DNA of 64,000 nucleotides from an uncultured bacterium (lineage in GTDB: Bacteria > Patescibacteriota > Gracilibacteria > Absconditabacterales > Absconditicoccaceae), in the NCBI GenBank assembly GCA_947168815.1, contig CAMVNG010000001.1:186001-250000 (forward strand), written 5' to 3'. The number at the start of each line of letters is the position of its first letter. The first letter of the stretch is position 1. Of this stretch, positions 53,278 to 64,000 are shown piece after piece. The notes beneath the pieces are model-generated. The model was not told the DNA's origin. It saw only the letters and a program-made list of their open reading frames with translations, and ran no database searches. The translations under genes were made by a program, and so were the position numbers.

Positions 53278-54483
53278 CTATAATAATGTTTTTTCCAAAT
53301 ACAAGTTTGGTTGAACTTTTTTTTCAATCACATTCCAAAAAGCAGAATCATTCAAAAGCTTTCAAATCTTTCAATATGCATCTTCTAAAATAGTAAAAGA
53401 CTGAGATAAACTACACGCATCTTGACGACAATTTGCTTCATATTCGTTTTGGAAGACTGGACTCAATTTACTATCTAAAGCCATTGAATTCTTTCAATCT
53501 CAAAAAGAAAATTCCATCATATAATTTGAAACAAAATATAATGCCATTAAATACTCCTTAGCATCCGTAGGGAGAACGAATCCATAAAGTCTCACAAATG
53601 GAAGTTTTCATTGATAAGGATAACTTCACATTCTTAAATTCTCTTCAAAATTAGCATTATAATTTGACTTAAATCACCATGCGACTCAAAGAAGTCATTT
53701 ATCCAAAAGACAAGACAATGGATATTGATTACATAATTCAGAACTTCATTGAATTGACTTTAATAACCTATCTTGTAGATCTTTATTTGCAGGAGTAAAA
53801 TCTACCCAAGTATCAAAACCTCAAACATTATTAACCTCAATAAAATCAATAACCTGTTGTGCACTAATAAGAGAATTATCTAATATTGAACTATTATCAG
53901 AAATTCAAAAATTAAAAGGAGCATAAGAACGTGTAGGATTTCGATTCTGAAATCAAAGAATCAATCAATCTAATCCATTTCATAAAGATGATTTTCCATA
54001 CATTACAGGAATATCTATACCAAACGGCATAAATGTATTATTTTCTTTAACAAAATTTCTCAATTGAGATATAAATAAAGGAGTAATATCCTCTTCAAAA
54101 ACAAAAGGATTTAAGTTAAGCCCTGTCAATAAATCATATGGTAATAACAATAAATCAACATTTATATTTGTTCATGAAAAACTAAAAGGAGAAACAGATA
54201 CAATCTCAACATCTCATCAATAATTTGACTTGAACGAAAGAATTACTCTCTCCAAAGCAGAATTGAATTGATTATTATTTTGAACAACTCAAAGACGAAG
54301 TATTTTTCATTCATAAGAATCAACAACTTCTAATGTCTCTCATGTAAGAGTATCTTCAACCAATTCTTGAGAATCAGATACCTCTTCCTTATTTGAATTT
54401 CACCAAGGAACAAAAAAAACAAAAGCAGTACACAAAAATCAGAACACTGCCATAAAAAAGACCTGTCTTAATTCACTTTTCAT
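53278..54483 (-). CDS. Membrane-anchored extracellular solute-binding protein
   Basis: 401 residues. Signal anchor QVFFMAVFGFLCTAFVFFVP, an acidic linker (KEEVSDSQELVEDTLTG), then an SBP family 1-like domain: ILRLGVVQNNNQFNSALERV, NNTFMPFGIDIPVMYGKSSL (the typical P-x-D-x-P-V-M-Y start of the hinge), SAQQVIDFIEVNNV and LPFVRLYGFVLPTDAKEYL. It resembles sugar/polyamine binding proteins, but the ligand is unknown. It is the gene after the pilus-type protein, 6 bp apart. Confidence 0.75.
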
Positions 54484-54489
54484 TATTCA

Positions 54490-55764
54490 TTAAAAGATGA
54501 TTGTAAAATTTCATAATGAAGAATCCTTCATTGTAGGCTTCTTAACCTGAAGGGTTAAGTTATATTTTCAAACTTTTCATTCTCATTTTATAGTATAATA
54601 TCTATCCATTCAAACAGTATTAAAAGAAAAATAATACTCCAAAAATGGATAAAGTTGTGGCTTACTAGGATGATTATTCCACAAATAATTTATCAATTCA
54701 AAACTCAAATGTGGATCTGAAACATTTGAATTACTAAGAACCGATGAAAAACCTCACATAGACTTAAGCGCATCTGCATTTCTAGAAATAACATTTAATC
54801 AAGTTATATGATCTATCTGACCGGCTGAAATATTAAATTTATTAACCTGTTCACTACTTCAAAAACCAACCGTTACTTTAGAATCTCAAAAAGTACCATG
54901 TACTAGATTGGGACTATATCCATCACTCGTATATTGATTAATATTATTTTTCCTAATCACTGAATCTCTTGATATATTAACATGATAAGAAGTAGAAGAA
55001 ACTGTTGAAGACTCAGATGGAATAATTGAGAATTCAGAAAGACCACCCGAATTATACCTTCACTTAAGAACCCAATCAATCATCGGCAAATTTTCACTTC
55101 TTGTTTGATCCTTCTCTCATGGACAATGAGTATTTTTACACAAATATGCACAATCTTTCGAAAGAGTGCATGAAGAATCAATCATCTTTTTATATAGATA
55201 TGGATTCAACCTAAATTCTCATGATACGTCAGTTATTTTTCCGTTTGTATTACTCGAATATTCATAAAATTTATTATCCGATATCGTTGATGATCAATTT
55301 AAAGAAATAAGTTCTGTTTTATTATAATTTAACATATTATAATCTTGGGAATGATATCATGATTCTTGTAAAATAGGCTCTATATCTCATTCTCATAATT
55401 TAGGAATTCTATTTGTAGTTGATTTTACCGTCCAATACATTGTTGTTGCTCAAGAATTTCCATAAGAAAAAAAATCTCACGTCCAAATATCACTATTATT
55501 TCAAGTTCATGAATGACTATTTGTTGACTGAACATATTTCCATCACGACTCCCCATCAAATCAATGAGCAATTCAACCAGAACTATGACCTGCATATTTT
55601 ACTGCTAAAGCTCACCTCTCTACTGCAGCCATAGCTGTATAATATGCCGAAGTGTACTGAGCAATATTTCAATATTGATTAGAAAAAGGAAAAAAACTAG
55701 AAAACATAGCAAGCATCATTGCAACACTAAGAACAAGAACTACAAAGACCAATCAAAGTAACAT
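54490..55764 (-). CDS. PilX-like pilus-associated membrane protein
   Basis: 424 residues. The N-terminal hydrophobic helix (GLVFVVLVLSVAMMLAMFSS) is followed by AQYTSAYYTAMAAVERGALAV, like PilX/PilW-type minor pilin proteins where a small-residue helix continues into the globular region. There is no clear prepilin peptidase site. The rest is a long Ser/Asn-rich beta-like domain with cysteines (SCTLSKDCAYLCKNTHCPG). The in-frame TAG upstream fixes the start. Likely a minor pilin or pilus-tip protein; moderate confidence. Confidence 0.65.
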
Positions 55765-55788
55765 CTCTATCTTCTAATCAATTCTAAA

Positions 55789-56379
55789 TTATTCTAAATT
55801 TGGAGCTCAACAATCAGGACAATAGTGATATGCTCACAAATATTCTTTATGACACTCCTTACACTCCGTATATAATCTTTCTCAGCACCATACACACATA
55901 TGATGTGAATCCTTATTTAAATATCAACAATGAGGACATTCAGTAATTGTTTGCTCCAATGCTTCTCTCCATACTCCTCTTTCCCACTTATAAACCAAAG
56001 GACGGAAAGCTAAATAAAGAGGAAGTCATATAATAGGGGTAAAAATAACAACTAACGCAACAGAAATAAATTGATATAACCCACTATAGCTCCTTGCCAT
56101 AGAATCTCTCATTACCCAAATAACACAAAGAATCCATATCAATGCTACAGCTATAAAAGAAAAAAATTCAATATCTGTATACTGATCAAAAAATGGAATA
56201 TATTGAGAAATAAATCAAGCAACAGTACTTCAAGTATCAAGATTTTGTACATGGAGAACTAAATCTGGTGCCGCTGGAGTTGTTTCTTGAATAACATTCA
56301 CAGTTGTTACAATATCATTAGATCATCATGAAACTATATCACTTAAAGCCTCTTCTATTACTCAACTTAATTCTTCCAT
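55789..56379 (-). CDS. Membrane protein with C-terminal double zinc ribbon
   Basis: 196 residues. Two hydrophobic segments (FFSFIAVALIWILCVIWVM; FISVALVVIFTPIIGLPLYL) lie between an N-terminal outside part and a cytoplasmic C-terminus carrying two zinc ribbons (CPHCGYLNKDSHHMCVWCG; CKECHKEYLGAYHYCPDCG). The PLYLAFRPLVYKWERGVWRE turn is typical of such zinc-ribbon membrane proteins. Function unknown. It lies between relA and the PilX-like gene in the same run. Confidence 0.8.
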
Positions 56380-56404
56380 TAATAAAAAAACAAAAAAATA
56401 AAAA

Positions 56405-58639
56405 CTAACTAATTGTTTTTCTTAGCACTTCTAAAGAAACAGAGAACTTTTTCAAGTCTTTCAACACAAAAGCAATCTTAGCTGGATTATCAATCTGCAA
56501 AGAAAAATCAACAATCACACGATCATCATCAGAATGTTTAATTGACATTTCTAACAAAGGAACATTAAACTGTGAGAAAACCTGAAGGAAATCTACGATT
56601 GTTAATTCACGAGATAAGAATCTTACCTTCAAATCAAAACGATATGAATTAGACTCTCAATCTGCCCAATGAGCTTCAAGCAAAGAATCAAATGACACAG
56701 TTTTTAATGCCTTACAATCCATATTATGAATTTTAATTCCTCTCTTTGATGATTTAGCAACAATTTTTTCTCAAAGTTTAGGATTACATTCCGGACAAAA
56801 TACACAATTTAAATGTTTATCATCATCGACAATCACTTGAGCAGAAGACAATGGATTTGTAATCTCATCCTTTAATCAAACTTCAAAGGAATCAGAATCA
56901 TCTAAAACTGTCTTTTCAATTACATTTTTCAATAAATCTGGATATGCATCCCTAACAATATTTCAATAAGTATCTTGTTTATCAAGCACCATAAGAATTC
57001 TTCTTTCAACATCAAGTGGTTCTCATAATTTTTGAATTTTATCTTTATCTGAACGAAATGATGGGAGTCATAAATCCTTCAAATACTCATTCAAGCTATC
57101 AATTGCTTCTTCAAGACGAGTTTCTCTTTCAACAGTTTTCAAATACTTCAAAAGCTGATTTTTAGCTGATGGTGTACGTAAAAATTCTATCCAATGTTTA
57201 TTAGCAGCATACCTGTTTTTAAAGGTATTAATATTAATAATATCTCCAGTTTTTAATTTATAACTGATTGGTTTTATTTGACCATTCACTATCGCATTTT
57301 TAAATCTTAATCAAATAGATGAATGGACACTAAACGCAAAATCAAGCACCGTAGAACCAACAGGTAGTTCTTTAATATCTCATCTTGGAGTATATACAAA
57401 AATCGTCTTATCAAGAACTTCTATATTAAGCTGTGATTTAAATTTTTCTTTCTCTGAAGTATCTTTATAATCAGCAACAATCTTTTGTAATTTTTGAATC
57501 CAAATACTTTGTTGTTCAGAAACTACAGTAGGAGCATTACTCTCTGAATATGCAAAATGTGCTGCGACTCAGAACTCAGCAACATCATCCATCTCTTTTG
57601 TCCTAATTTGTATTTCTACAGGGAAACGGAACATTCAAAGCACTGTTGTATGGATACTCTTATACCCATTAAACTTAGGAATAGCTATATAATCCTTAAT
57701 TTTCTTTATTAATGGGATATAATATTTGTGGATAACTCAAAGAACCATATAACAATCTCAAACATTTTCAGTAATTACCCTAAATGCAAGAAGATCCATC
57801 ACTGTCGAAATATCAGATTCATGATATTTTTTAGAAAGTTTTTCATAAATCCTATATGGACTCTTAATTCTTCATTTAACTTCAAAATTTTGAACTCACT
57901 CTTTATTTAACATAGCAGTCAACATCTTCATACCTTTTTCGGTATATTTCTCTCACTCACGGAAATACTTTCTTAAATATTCAAGTATTCTATTAAATTC
58001 TTCAGGATCCATTGCTGCAAAAGAACCATTTTCCAAAAGCAACTGAAAATGGTAAAGTCATAATCTCTTAGCAATAGGAACATAAATTTTTAAAGTCTCT
58101 TCAGCAATTTTATGTCTCTTTCTTTCCTCAGGATGATACTGCAATGTCTGTATATTATGAATACGATCAGCTAACTTTACAAAAATAACTCTTAAATCCT
58201 TAGCCATCGCCAAAAAAGTTTTTTTAATTGTCTCAAGGTGTCTATCTTCTCACTGGTATCTAACTTTAGAAACTTTTACTAATCATTCACAAATCTCTGC
58301 AACCTCATCAGAAAATTCTGCTGCAATTTCCTCTTTAGTAATTGGTGTATCTTCAATTACATCATGCATAATACATGCTTGAATAGAAACCAGATCTGGC
58401 TTAAGCTCCATCAAAAAAATAGTTGCTTTCAATGGATGAATAATATATGGTTCTCATGAAAGCCTCTTCACTCATGCATGAGCAGCTTTTGTAAAAGTAT
58501 AAGCATGACGAATCTCCTCAATCTGTTCTTCTGGTAAATATTGAGAAGCTTGTCTAATAATTTCATCTACTAAAAAAGTTGGATCTTCATCAAAGGTCAG
58601 TTGATAATCAAAAAAGTTATCGAGTTCTTTAATGTCCAT
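56405..58639 (-). CDS. relA: Bifunctional (p)ppGpp synthetase/hydrolase (RelA/SpoT homolog)
   Basis: 744 residues. The HD hydrolase domain is intact: AGVKRLSGEPYIIHPL, CIMHDVIEDTPITKEEI and VKLADRIHNIQTL. The synthetase has SPYRIYEKLSKKYHE, DLLAFRVI and KFNGYKSIHTTVLG. A TGS domain (IFVYTPRGDIKELPVGSTVL) and a zinc-finger/ACT C-terminus (CVFCPECNPKL; the ACT end VLKDLKKFSVSLEVLRKTIS) complete the full-length form. It sets the stringent alarmone level in response to uncharged tRNA. It ends the minus-strand cluster before the zinc-ribbon gene. Confidence 0.95.
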
Positions 58640-58734
58640 ACCACCTAATTATAGACTAAAGATAGTAAAAAGGATAGGAATAATAGCAAGATAGTCAAGA
58701 AGAAGTTTAATCGATAAAAACTACCATTTCTAAA

Positions 58735-58766
58735 ATAACAAAAAAGGAATAATATCAATTATTCCT
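58735..58766 (-). terminator. Terminator overlapping the CorC-like gene's stop
   Basis: On the minus strand AGGAATAAT (58766-58758) pairs with ATTATTCCT (58753-58745), followed by TTTTTGTT. The left arm contains the stop codon of the upstream gene, so the gene ends inside its own terminator. Confidence 0.8.
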
Positions 58767-60099
58767 CTTTTGTTCTAAGATCTAATTTATTATTATTCTC
58801 ATCTTTCACACTCACTTCAAGTTCTCAAATAATACTTTTCTTAATCCACAACACCTTAAACGTTAAAAACACAGGCTTATCATTTTCATCAGACATTTGG
58901 AATGGAAGTTGTAACTCTTCTCATGCGATAGGAAATCTCTCAAACGAACTCGTCAATAAATAACTTAACGTTTCAGACTCAAATTCATCATCCAGTCCTA
59001 AATCTTCAAATTGTATTCACAAAACTTCTAAAAGTTCATCCATTCTTACATAAGACTGACATATCAAATCAACACCGTTATCTAATTTTTGAATTGGTGT
59101 AACTTCTTCATCTGTTTCATCTTGTATTTCTCCAAAAACTTCCTCGATTATATCTTCTAAACTTACAATACCTTCTACTCATCCATATTCATCAACTATC
59201 ACAGCAATATGCTTATGTGTTTTTTGAAATTTTTCTAATAAAGTATCAATCGGCTGTGAACGTGGAATTTTAGAAATAGGAGTTAGCTTCAAATCAGAAA
59301 GCAAGACTTCTCATTTCGTTTTTCTTCTAAATCTTAAGAGTTCCTTTAATGTCACTATTCTATCAATACTATCAATCGTTTCGTGATAGACTGGGATACG
59401 AGAATAATGCAAATCTGTCAATTCTTGAATAGCATCATCTAAAGAAATATCATCATCCAATGCTTTAATTTTTATTCTTGGCGTCATAATATCCTCAGCT
59501 GTTAACTCATCTAATGACAATAATCTCTTAATTTTTTTATCCTGATCATGGTCAAAGATTCACGATTGCTTAGATAATTCAATAAAAGCTTCCAAATCTG
59601 ATTCACTTACAGCATTCTTCCTCTCCTTCTTATTTAATCCTTTCATTAACCACTCAATTACAATAATCAAAGGATAAAGTATTTTAATTAATCGTGTATA
59701 AAAAGGAGCAATCAAAAGAGATATTTTCTCTGCATGTGTTGTAGCAAAAGTCTTAGGCAATATTTCTCAAAAAAGAAGCAAAAGTATAGTAACCACAATA
59801 GTTGCAATGGTAACCACCGTTCACTGCTCATAATTTATCCCTTGAGCTATACTTAAAGAAATTACTGTAGCTAAGGATGCCGTTGCTGTATTTACAATAT
59901 TATTTCAGATAAGAATGGCAATAATCATTCTTTCTGGATTATGCTTTAATTTTGAAAGCGCTCTCGCTCAACTCTTCTTTTCTTTTACCAAAGCATTAAC
60001 CTTATGAATAGGAACCGAAGTGAATGCTGTTTCACTTCAAGAGAAGAACATTGATAATAATATTAGAATAAGAAAGAATATTAACGATAAGGGGTCCAT
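58759..60099 (-). CDS. CBS-domain membrane protein of the CorC/HlyC (CNNM) family
   Basis: 446 residues. A DUF21-like membrane part with three or four hydrophobic segments (LSLIFFLILILLSMFFSG; VVTIATIVVTILLLLFGEIL; IAPFYTRLIKILYPLIIVIE) precedes tandem CBS domains (AEDIMTPRIKIKALDDDISL; YSRIPVYHETIDSIDRIV; HIAVIVDEYGGVEGIVSLED) and a C-terminal CorC-type domain (FERFPIAGEELQLPFQ). Members act in Mg/Co homeostasis and bind adenosine nucleotides via CBS. A terminator hairpin overlaps its stop codon. Confidence 0.9.
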
Positions 60100-60167
60100 A
60101 GAAATAATAAAGATTAAAAACTAACTCAGAGTATAGAAATGCATAATATGAAATCAAGCGATATTTT

Positions 60168-60195
60168 TTGAAATCTAAAAAATTCTATGTATAAT
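60168..60195 (+). promoter_or_regulatory. Promoter of the SDR gene
   Basis: TTGAAA (60168-60173), 16-bp spacer, TATAAT (60190-60195), 28 bases before the ATG. Confidence 0.65.
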
Positions 60196-60223
60196 TAAAG
60201 CGTATTTATTCAATAAGATATCC

Positions 60224-60985
<762 letters not shown>

Positions 60986-61009
60986 AAGAATAAGAAAATA
61001 TCTTTTTAC

Positions 61010-61035
61010 AAAAGCGTCATAAAAAACGCTTTTTT
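61010..61035. terminator. Bidirectional terminator between SDR and methyltransferase
   Basis: AAAAGCGT (61010-61017) pairs with ACGCTTTT (61026-61033), with T runs on both strands for the two convergent genes. Confidence 0.75.
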
Positions 61036-61657
61036 ATTTTTCACAAACCAAAAGATGTCATGTAATAGTCTTTGTATCACATACATCACGTAATGGTAAT
61101 ATTCATGTTCTAAATCACTGCATCTTCGCAGCCTCTTCCAAATCTTCAATGGTATGAGGGAATTGTTGAATTTTAAATCTTTCCCCATTAATTGCCCAAG
61201 TAAAAAGCCTTCTTTGAAGAAAATGACCAATAAGAAGCTGTCAATTATCTTTCAATACACGACTTGCTTCTTCAAAAAAATGATCAATATTTTCAATATG
61301 TTCTAAAAGAAAAAAAGCAGATAATAAATCAAAGCTTTGATCATCAAATGGCCAAGATTTTTCAAGGTCACAAACAACTTTTTTAACTCTTCAAGGATGA
61401 TTTTTCAATAATTCTTTAGCACAATCACATGCAACATAACCATCAGGATTAATCTTTTTTAACTGTTCATACATCCTTCAATCACCTGCTCAAAGATCTA
61501 ACACCCAATAATCATTTCTAACCCTTGGGACAAACCTATTAAAATCTAATGAATAAAAAGAATTAAGATGAGGCCAATATTTTTTATACTCATCTTTTGT
61601 TTTATTATATCAAACCTCAGGTGCTAAAATTTCTGTATGTTTACTATCATATGCCAT
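61034..61657 (-). CDS. Class I SAM-dependent methyltransferase
   Basis: 207 residues. Motif I VLDLGAGDGRMYEQL, motif II YVACDCAKELL, and DLLSAFFLLEHIENIDHFF with the DP-like/LEH motif and RVLKDNGQLLIGHFLQRRLF follow the class I pattern. The substrate cannot be told; it is of the Methyltransf_11 type. It ends in the shared terminator with the SDR gene. Confidence 0.88.
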
Positions 61658-61679
61658 TTAATAATTCATAGGACATAAA

Positions 61680-62318
61680 TTACGGTTTTATTTTTAAAAG
61701 AGTTAATAGTTCCTCTAAAGTCTCGATACTCTCAACATGAGTTTTACCGTTTCTTTGAAGATGCAAAGCATTCATTTTATTTCTCTTTGGATATTCATAA
61801 TCATTTTTTATACTATCTCAAACAAATAATATTTCATCACCTGTTTTTCATAATCTCTTCTTCAAATTATCATAATGCTTTTTCTCTCATTTTGAATATT
61901 GTTCCTGAAAAGAAAAGATTATTCCATCAACAACCTTTCAAAAGTTCTCTGTGATTGGAATATCATATGGTGGTATCAAGTTTGAATCAATAATAAGTTG
62001 ATATTTATCTTTGAGAAAACTTAAAATTGGGAAACTATCATCATATGGAACAATCTTTCCCAAATCTTTTTGCACTGTATTAATAAATGCTTCTTTCTTC
62101 TTTTTTGAAGGGAAAGGAATAGCATCTAAAACAGAATCAAAATCTTGTATACTCTTTATAAGATTATATATTTCTTTTTGTTTACTAGCTGAAAAATCCT
62201 TCAATACATCTCTAATTTTCAAACCAGAAGGTACTAAAAGAGTTCAATACGCATCAAAAACAATCGTATTAACATCCATCAATTCATTTGCTATAATATG
62301 ATCTTCTGTAATTTTCAT
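61680..62318 (-). CDS. HAD-superfamily hydrolase
   Basis: 212 residues. Motif I VNTIVFDAYGTLLV holds the nucleophile Asp, motif II IIDSNLIPPYD, and motif IV EILFVGDSIKNDYEYPKRN the acidic pair. These define a haloacid-dehalogenase-like phosphatase; the DAYGT form is like dehalogenases and small phosphatases. The substrate is unknown. It lies 22 bp before the methyltransferase on the same strand. Confidence 0.85.
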
Positions 62319-62479
62319 TTTTTCGAAAAAACCTAAATTTCTTCTTTTCTTTCTAGAAACATTATAGGGAAATTTCTGAATACTATCAAGAAGAATTTAT
62401 TATACTTTAAACAAGAGATTCCTTGCAATCAAATTAAGTATTATTAATATCATCAACATATTTAAGTTTTTCTATTTTA

Positions 62480-63667
62480 ATGGAACCACTATCTTCAATT
62501 TTACGTCCTAAAACATTAGAACACTTTGTTGGGCAGCATCATTTGGTTGATAAATGAATGCCAATTTCTACGTTCCTAGAAAATAAGAAAATTCCTTCTA
62601 TGCTTTTTCGATGACCTCCAGGATGTTGAAAAACAACACTTGCTGAAATTATCGCTCAAAGTATAAATGCTGAATTCTTTCAACTTTCATGAGTAAGAAG
62701 TAAAAAAGAAGATTTAACAGAAATTATCAAAAAAGCAGAATTAAATCAAAAATATTGAACACCAACTCTTGTATTTTTAGACGAAATACACCGTCGGAAT
62801 AAATCACAACAAGACACTCTCTTACCTTTTGTTGAAAAAGGGACAATAACATTAATTTGAGCAACCACAGAAAATCCTAGTTTCACTGTTAATAACGCTT
62901 TACTAAGTCGTTGCCGTCTTTTTGTATTCGAGAGTATTAACCAGGAAGATATTTTTAAATTTCTAAAAGAACAAAAAGACACAATAATAAAACATTACCC
63001 TTGAATAGAAATACCAGATAACGTTCTAGAATTTTTAGCAAAGAATACCAATTGAGACTTAAGAAATGCCATCAATCTTTTAGAATCTGCATTATTACTC
63101 CTTGGAAAATGAGAATTAACAGAAGAACTATTGATAAAAGCATGAACTCAAAAAGTATATTATGATAGAGATGGTGAAGAACATTATAACATAATCTCAG
63201 CTGTACATAAATCACTACGTGATTCAGATCCACATGCTGCATGTTATTGGATCCAAAGAATGCTAGCTTGATGAGAAGATCCACTTTATATTGCTAGACG
63301 CTTATTACGTTTTGCTAGTGAAGACATCTGATTAGCTGATAATAATGCACTTTTATTAGCAAATCAAGTATATGATGCAATTCAAAAAATTGGTATGCCT
63401 GAATGTGGAATATTCTTGATGCAATTAGCTGTATATCTTGCAAAAGCTCCAAAATCAAATCTTGTATATAAAATTGATTTAGCAACAAAAGAAGATATCA
63501 ATAAATTTGGAAATCTTCCAGTCCCAATGCATATTAGAAATGCACCAACCAAAATGATGAAAGATTTATGATATTGAGCATGATATAAATACGCACACGA
63601 TTACCCTTGAGCAAAAGTAGAACAAGAACATTTTCCAGAAGAGCTCAAAGGAAGAAAATATTTTTAA
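62480..63667 (+). CDS. rarA: Replication-associated recombination protein A (RarA/MgsA)
   Basis: 395 residues. [20 protein letters not shown] is the RarA start, then Walker A FRGPPGCGKTTLAE,  Walker [21 protein letters not shown], sensor [20 protein letters not shown], and the C-terminal [20 protein letters not shown] with [13 protein letters not shown] and [20 protein letters not shown]. It acts on stalled forks with polymerase. It is upstream of murG, 14 bp apart. Confidence 0.96.
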
Positions 63668-63681
63668 TCACCATTACGAAT

Positions 63682-64000
63682 ATGAAAAAGGTAACAATAG
63701 CTCGAGCTGGATGAGGAACATGAGGACATGTGTTTCCTATAAAAAGTCTAATCGAATACCTCAACACTTCTAATCATGCAAAAGAGGTTGAAAAAATGTA
63801 CTGGTTCTGAAAAAAAGCAAGTTTAGAAGAAGAAACATGTAAAACACTTCAAAAATCTATAAATAATCTCTTTTTTCTACGCATTAATTCTTGAAAACGA
63901 AGAAGAGAAAAATCCATCTGAGCATTTATAAAAAATATAAAAGATCTTTTCTTATTCTCCTACTGAATTCTTCAATCACTAATTCTTATCAAAAAACATA
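63682..64000 (+). CDS. murG: MurG-like UDP-GlcNAc transferase (cut by window end)
   Basis: About 106 residues are visible from ATG 63682. MKKVTIARAGGGTGGHVFP is the MurG N-terminal nucleotide/lipid-binding loop, with its glycines written gga-tga-gga and tga-gga. SLIEYLNTS and EKMYWFGKKASLEEETC follow as in MurG. It adds GlcNAc to lipid I to make lipid II, a late step of cell-wall synthesis, at the inner face of the membrane. The C-terminus is beyond the window. Confidence 0.92.

Overview
The window reads as a chromosome segment from a Candidate Phyla Radiation bacterium of the Absconditabacteria (SR1) / Gracilibacteria type that uses genetic code 25, in which UGA means glycine. Nearly every recognisable gene is cut by TGA under the standard code and becomes one intact, family-length protein when TGA is read as Gly; only TAA and TAG end genes. 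TGA falls at invariant glycines: a nucleotide-binding loop of MurG, Walker A of the PilB-like ATPase, LSGGE of the ABC-F protein and the Rossmann GxxxGxG of the SDR. The DNA is very AT-rich and genes are closely packed, often with stem-loop terminators and TTGNNN-16/17-TANNNT promoters.

Layout. 1-2476 (minus): sigma factor, P-loop kinase, PLD-like protein, 2Fe-2S ferredoxin. 2623-5253 (plus): pyruvate phosphate dikinase. 5350-11249 (minus): a TGA-free unknown gene, a 1,061-residue unknown protein, another TGA-free gene and an S-layer-homology/aldo-keto reductase fusion. 11391-13788 (plus): small membrane protein and an M23 + NlpC/P60 wall hydrolase. 13940-19573 (minus): unknown, GT4 glycosyltransferase, M3 oligopeptidase, surface protein. 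20173-24988 (minus): thrS with its leader, Sir2, two small proteins, DedA, SpoU methylase. 25124-28668 (plus): ABC-F and PilB/GspE-like ATPase. 28727-29864 (minus): pyrophosphatase, a small gene, tRNA-Arg. 30161-37285 (plus): PilT-like KH ATPase, pyruvate kinase, two membrane proteins, NDK, pilin, MOP flippase. 37332-41070 (minus): short alaS and a membrane protein. 41303-45304 (plus): secG, oligopeptide-type binding protein, queA. 45288-46535 (minus): hemW. 46742-50348 (plus): unknown, HIT protein, VirB2-like protein, dnaG. 50364-60099 (minus): mtnN, nrdR, exonuclease, YbaB, mscL, solute-binding protein, pilus-type protein, zinc-ribbon protein, relA/spoT, CorC-like protein. The rest: SDR, methyltransferase, HAD, rarA and the start of murG.

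How they fit together. The content suits a reduced, fermentative, probably host-attached cell. It has PPDK and pyruvate kinase, pyrophosphatase, type IV pilus parts, uptake binding proteins and wall hydrolases, but no amino-acid biosynthesis in view. The best regulatory discovery is a complete threonine attenuator in front of thrS (22086-22183): a nine-codon ORF with seven Thr codons in a row, followed by competing hairpins and an intrinsic terminator.

A second theme is a set of short, mostly single-gene units that contain no TGA. Several carry their own consensus promoter and terminator, unlike the TGA-rich genes around them. No stretch longer than about 300 bases lacks a gene; the largest gap (29865-30160) holds only promoter-like sequence. 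No CRISPR array, insertion sequence, rRNA or tRNA-Gly(UCA) was seen.
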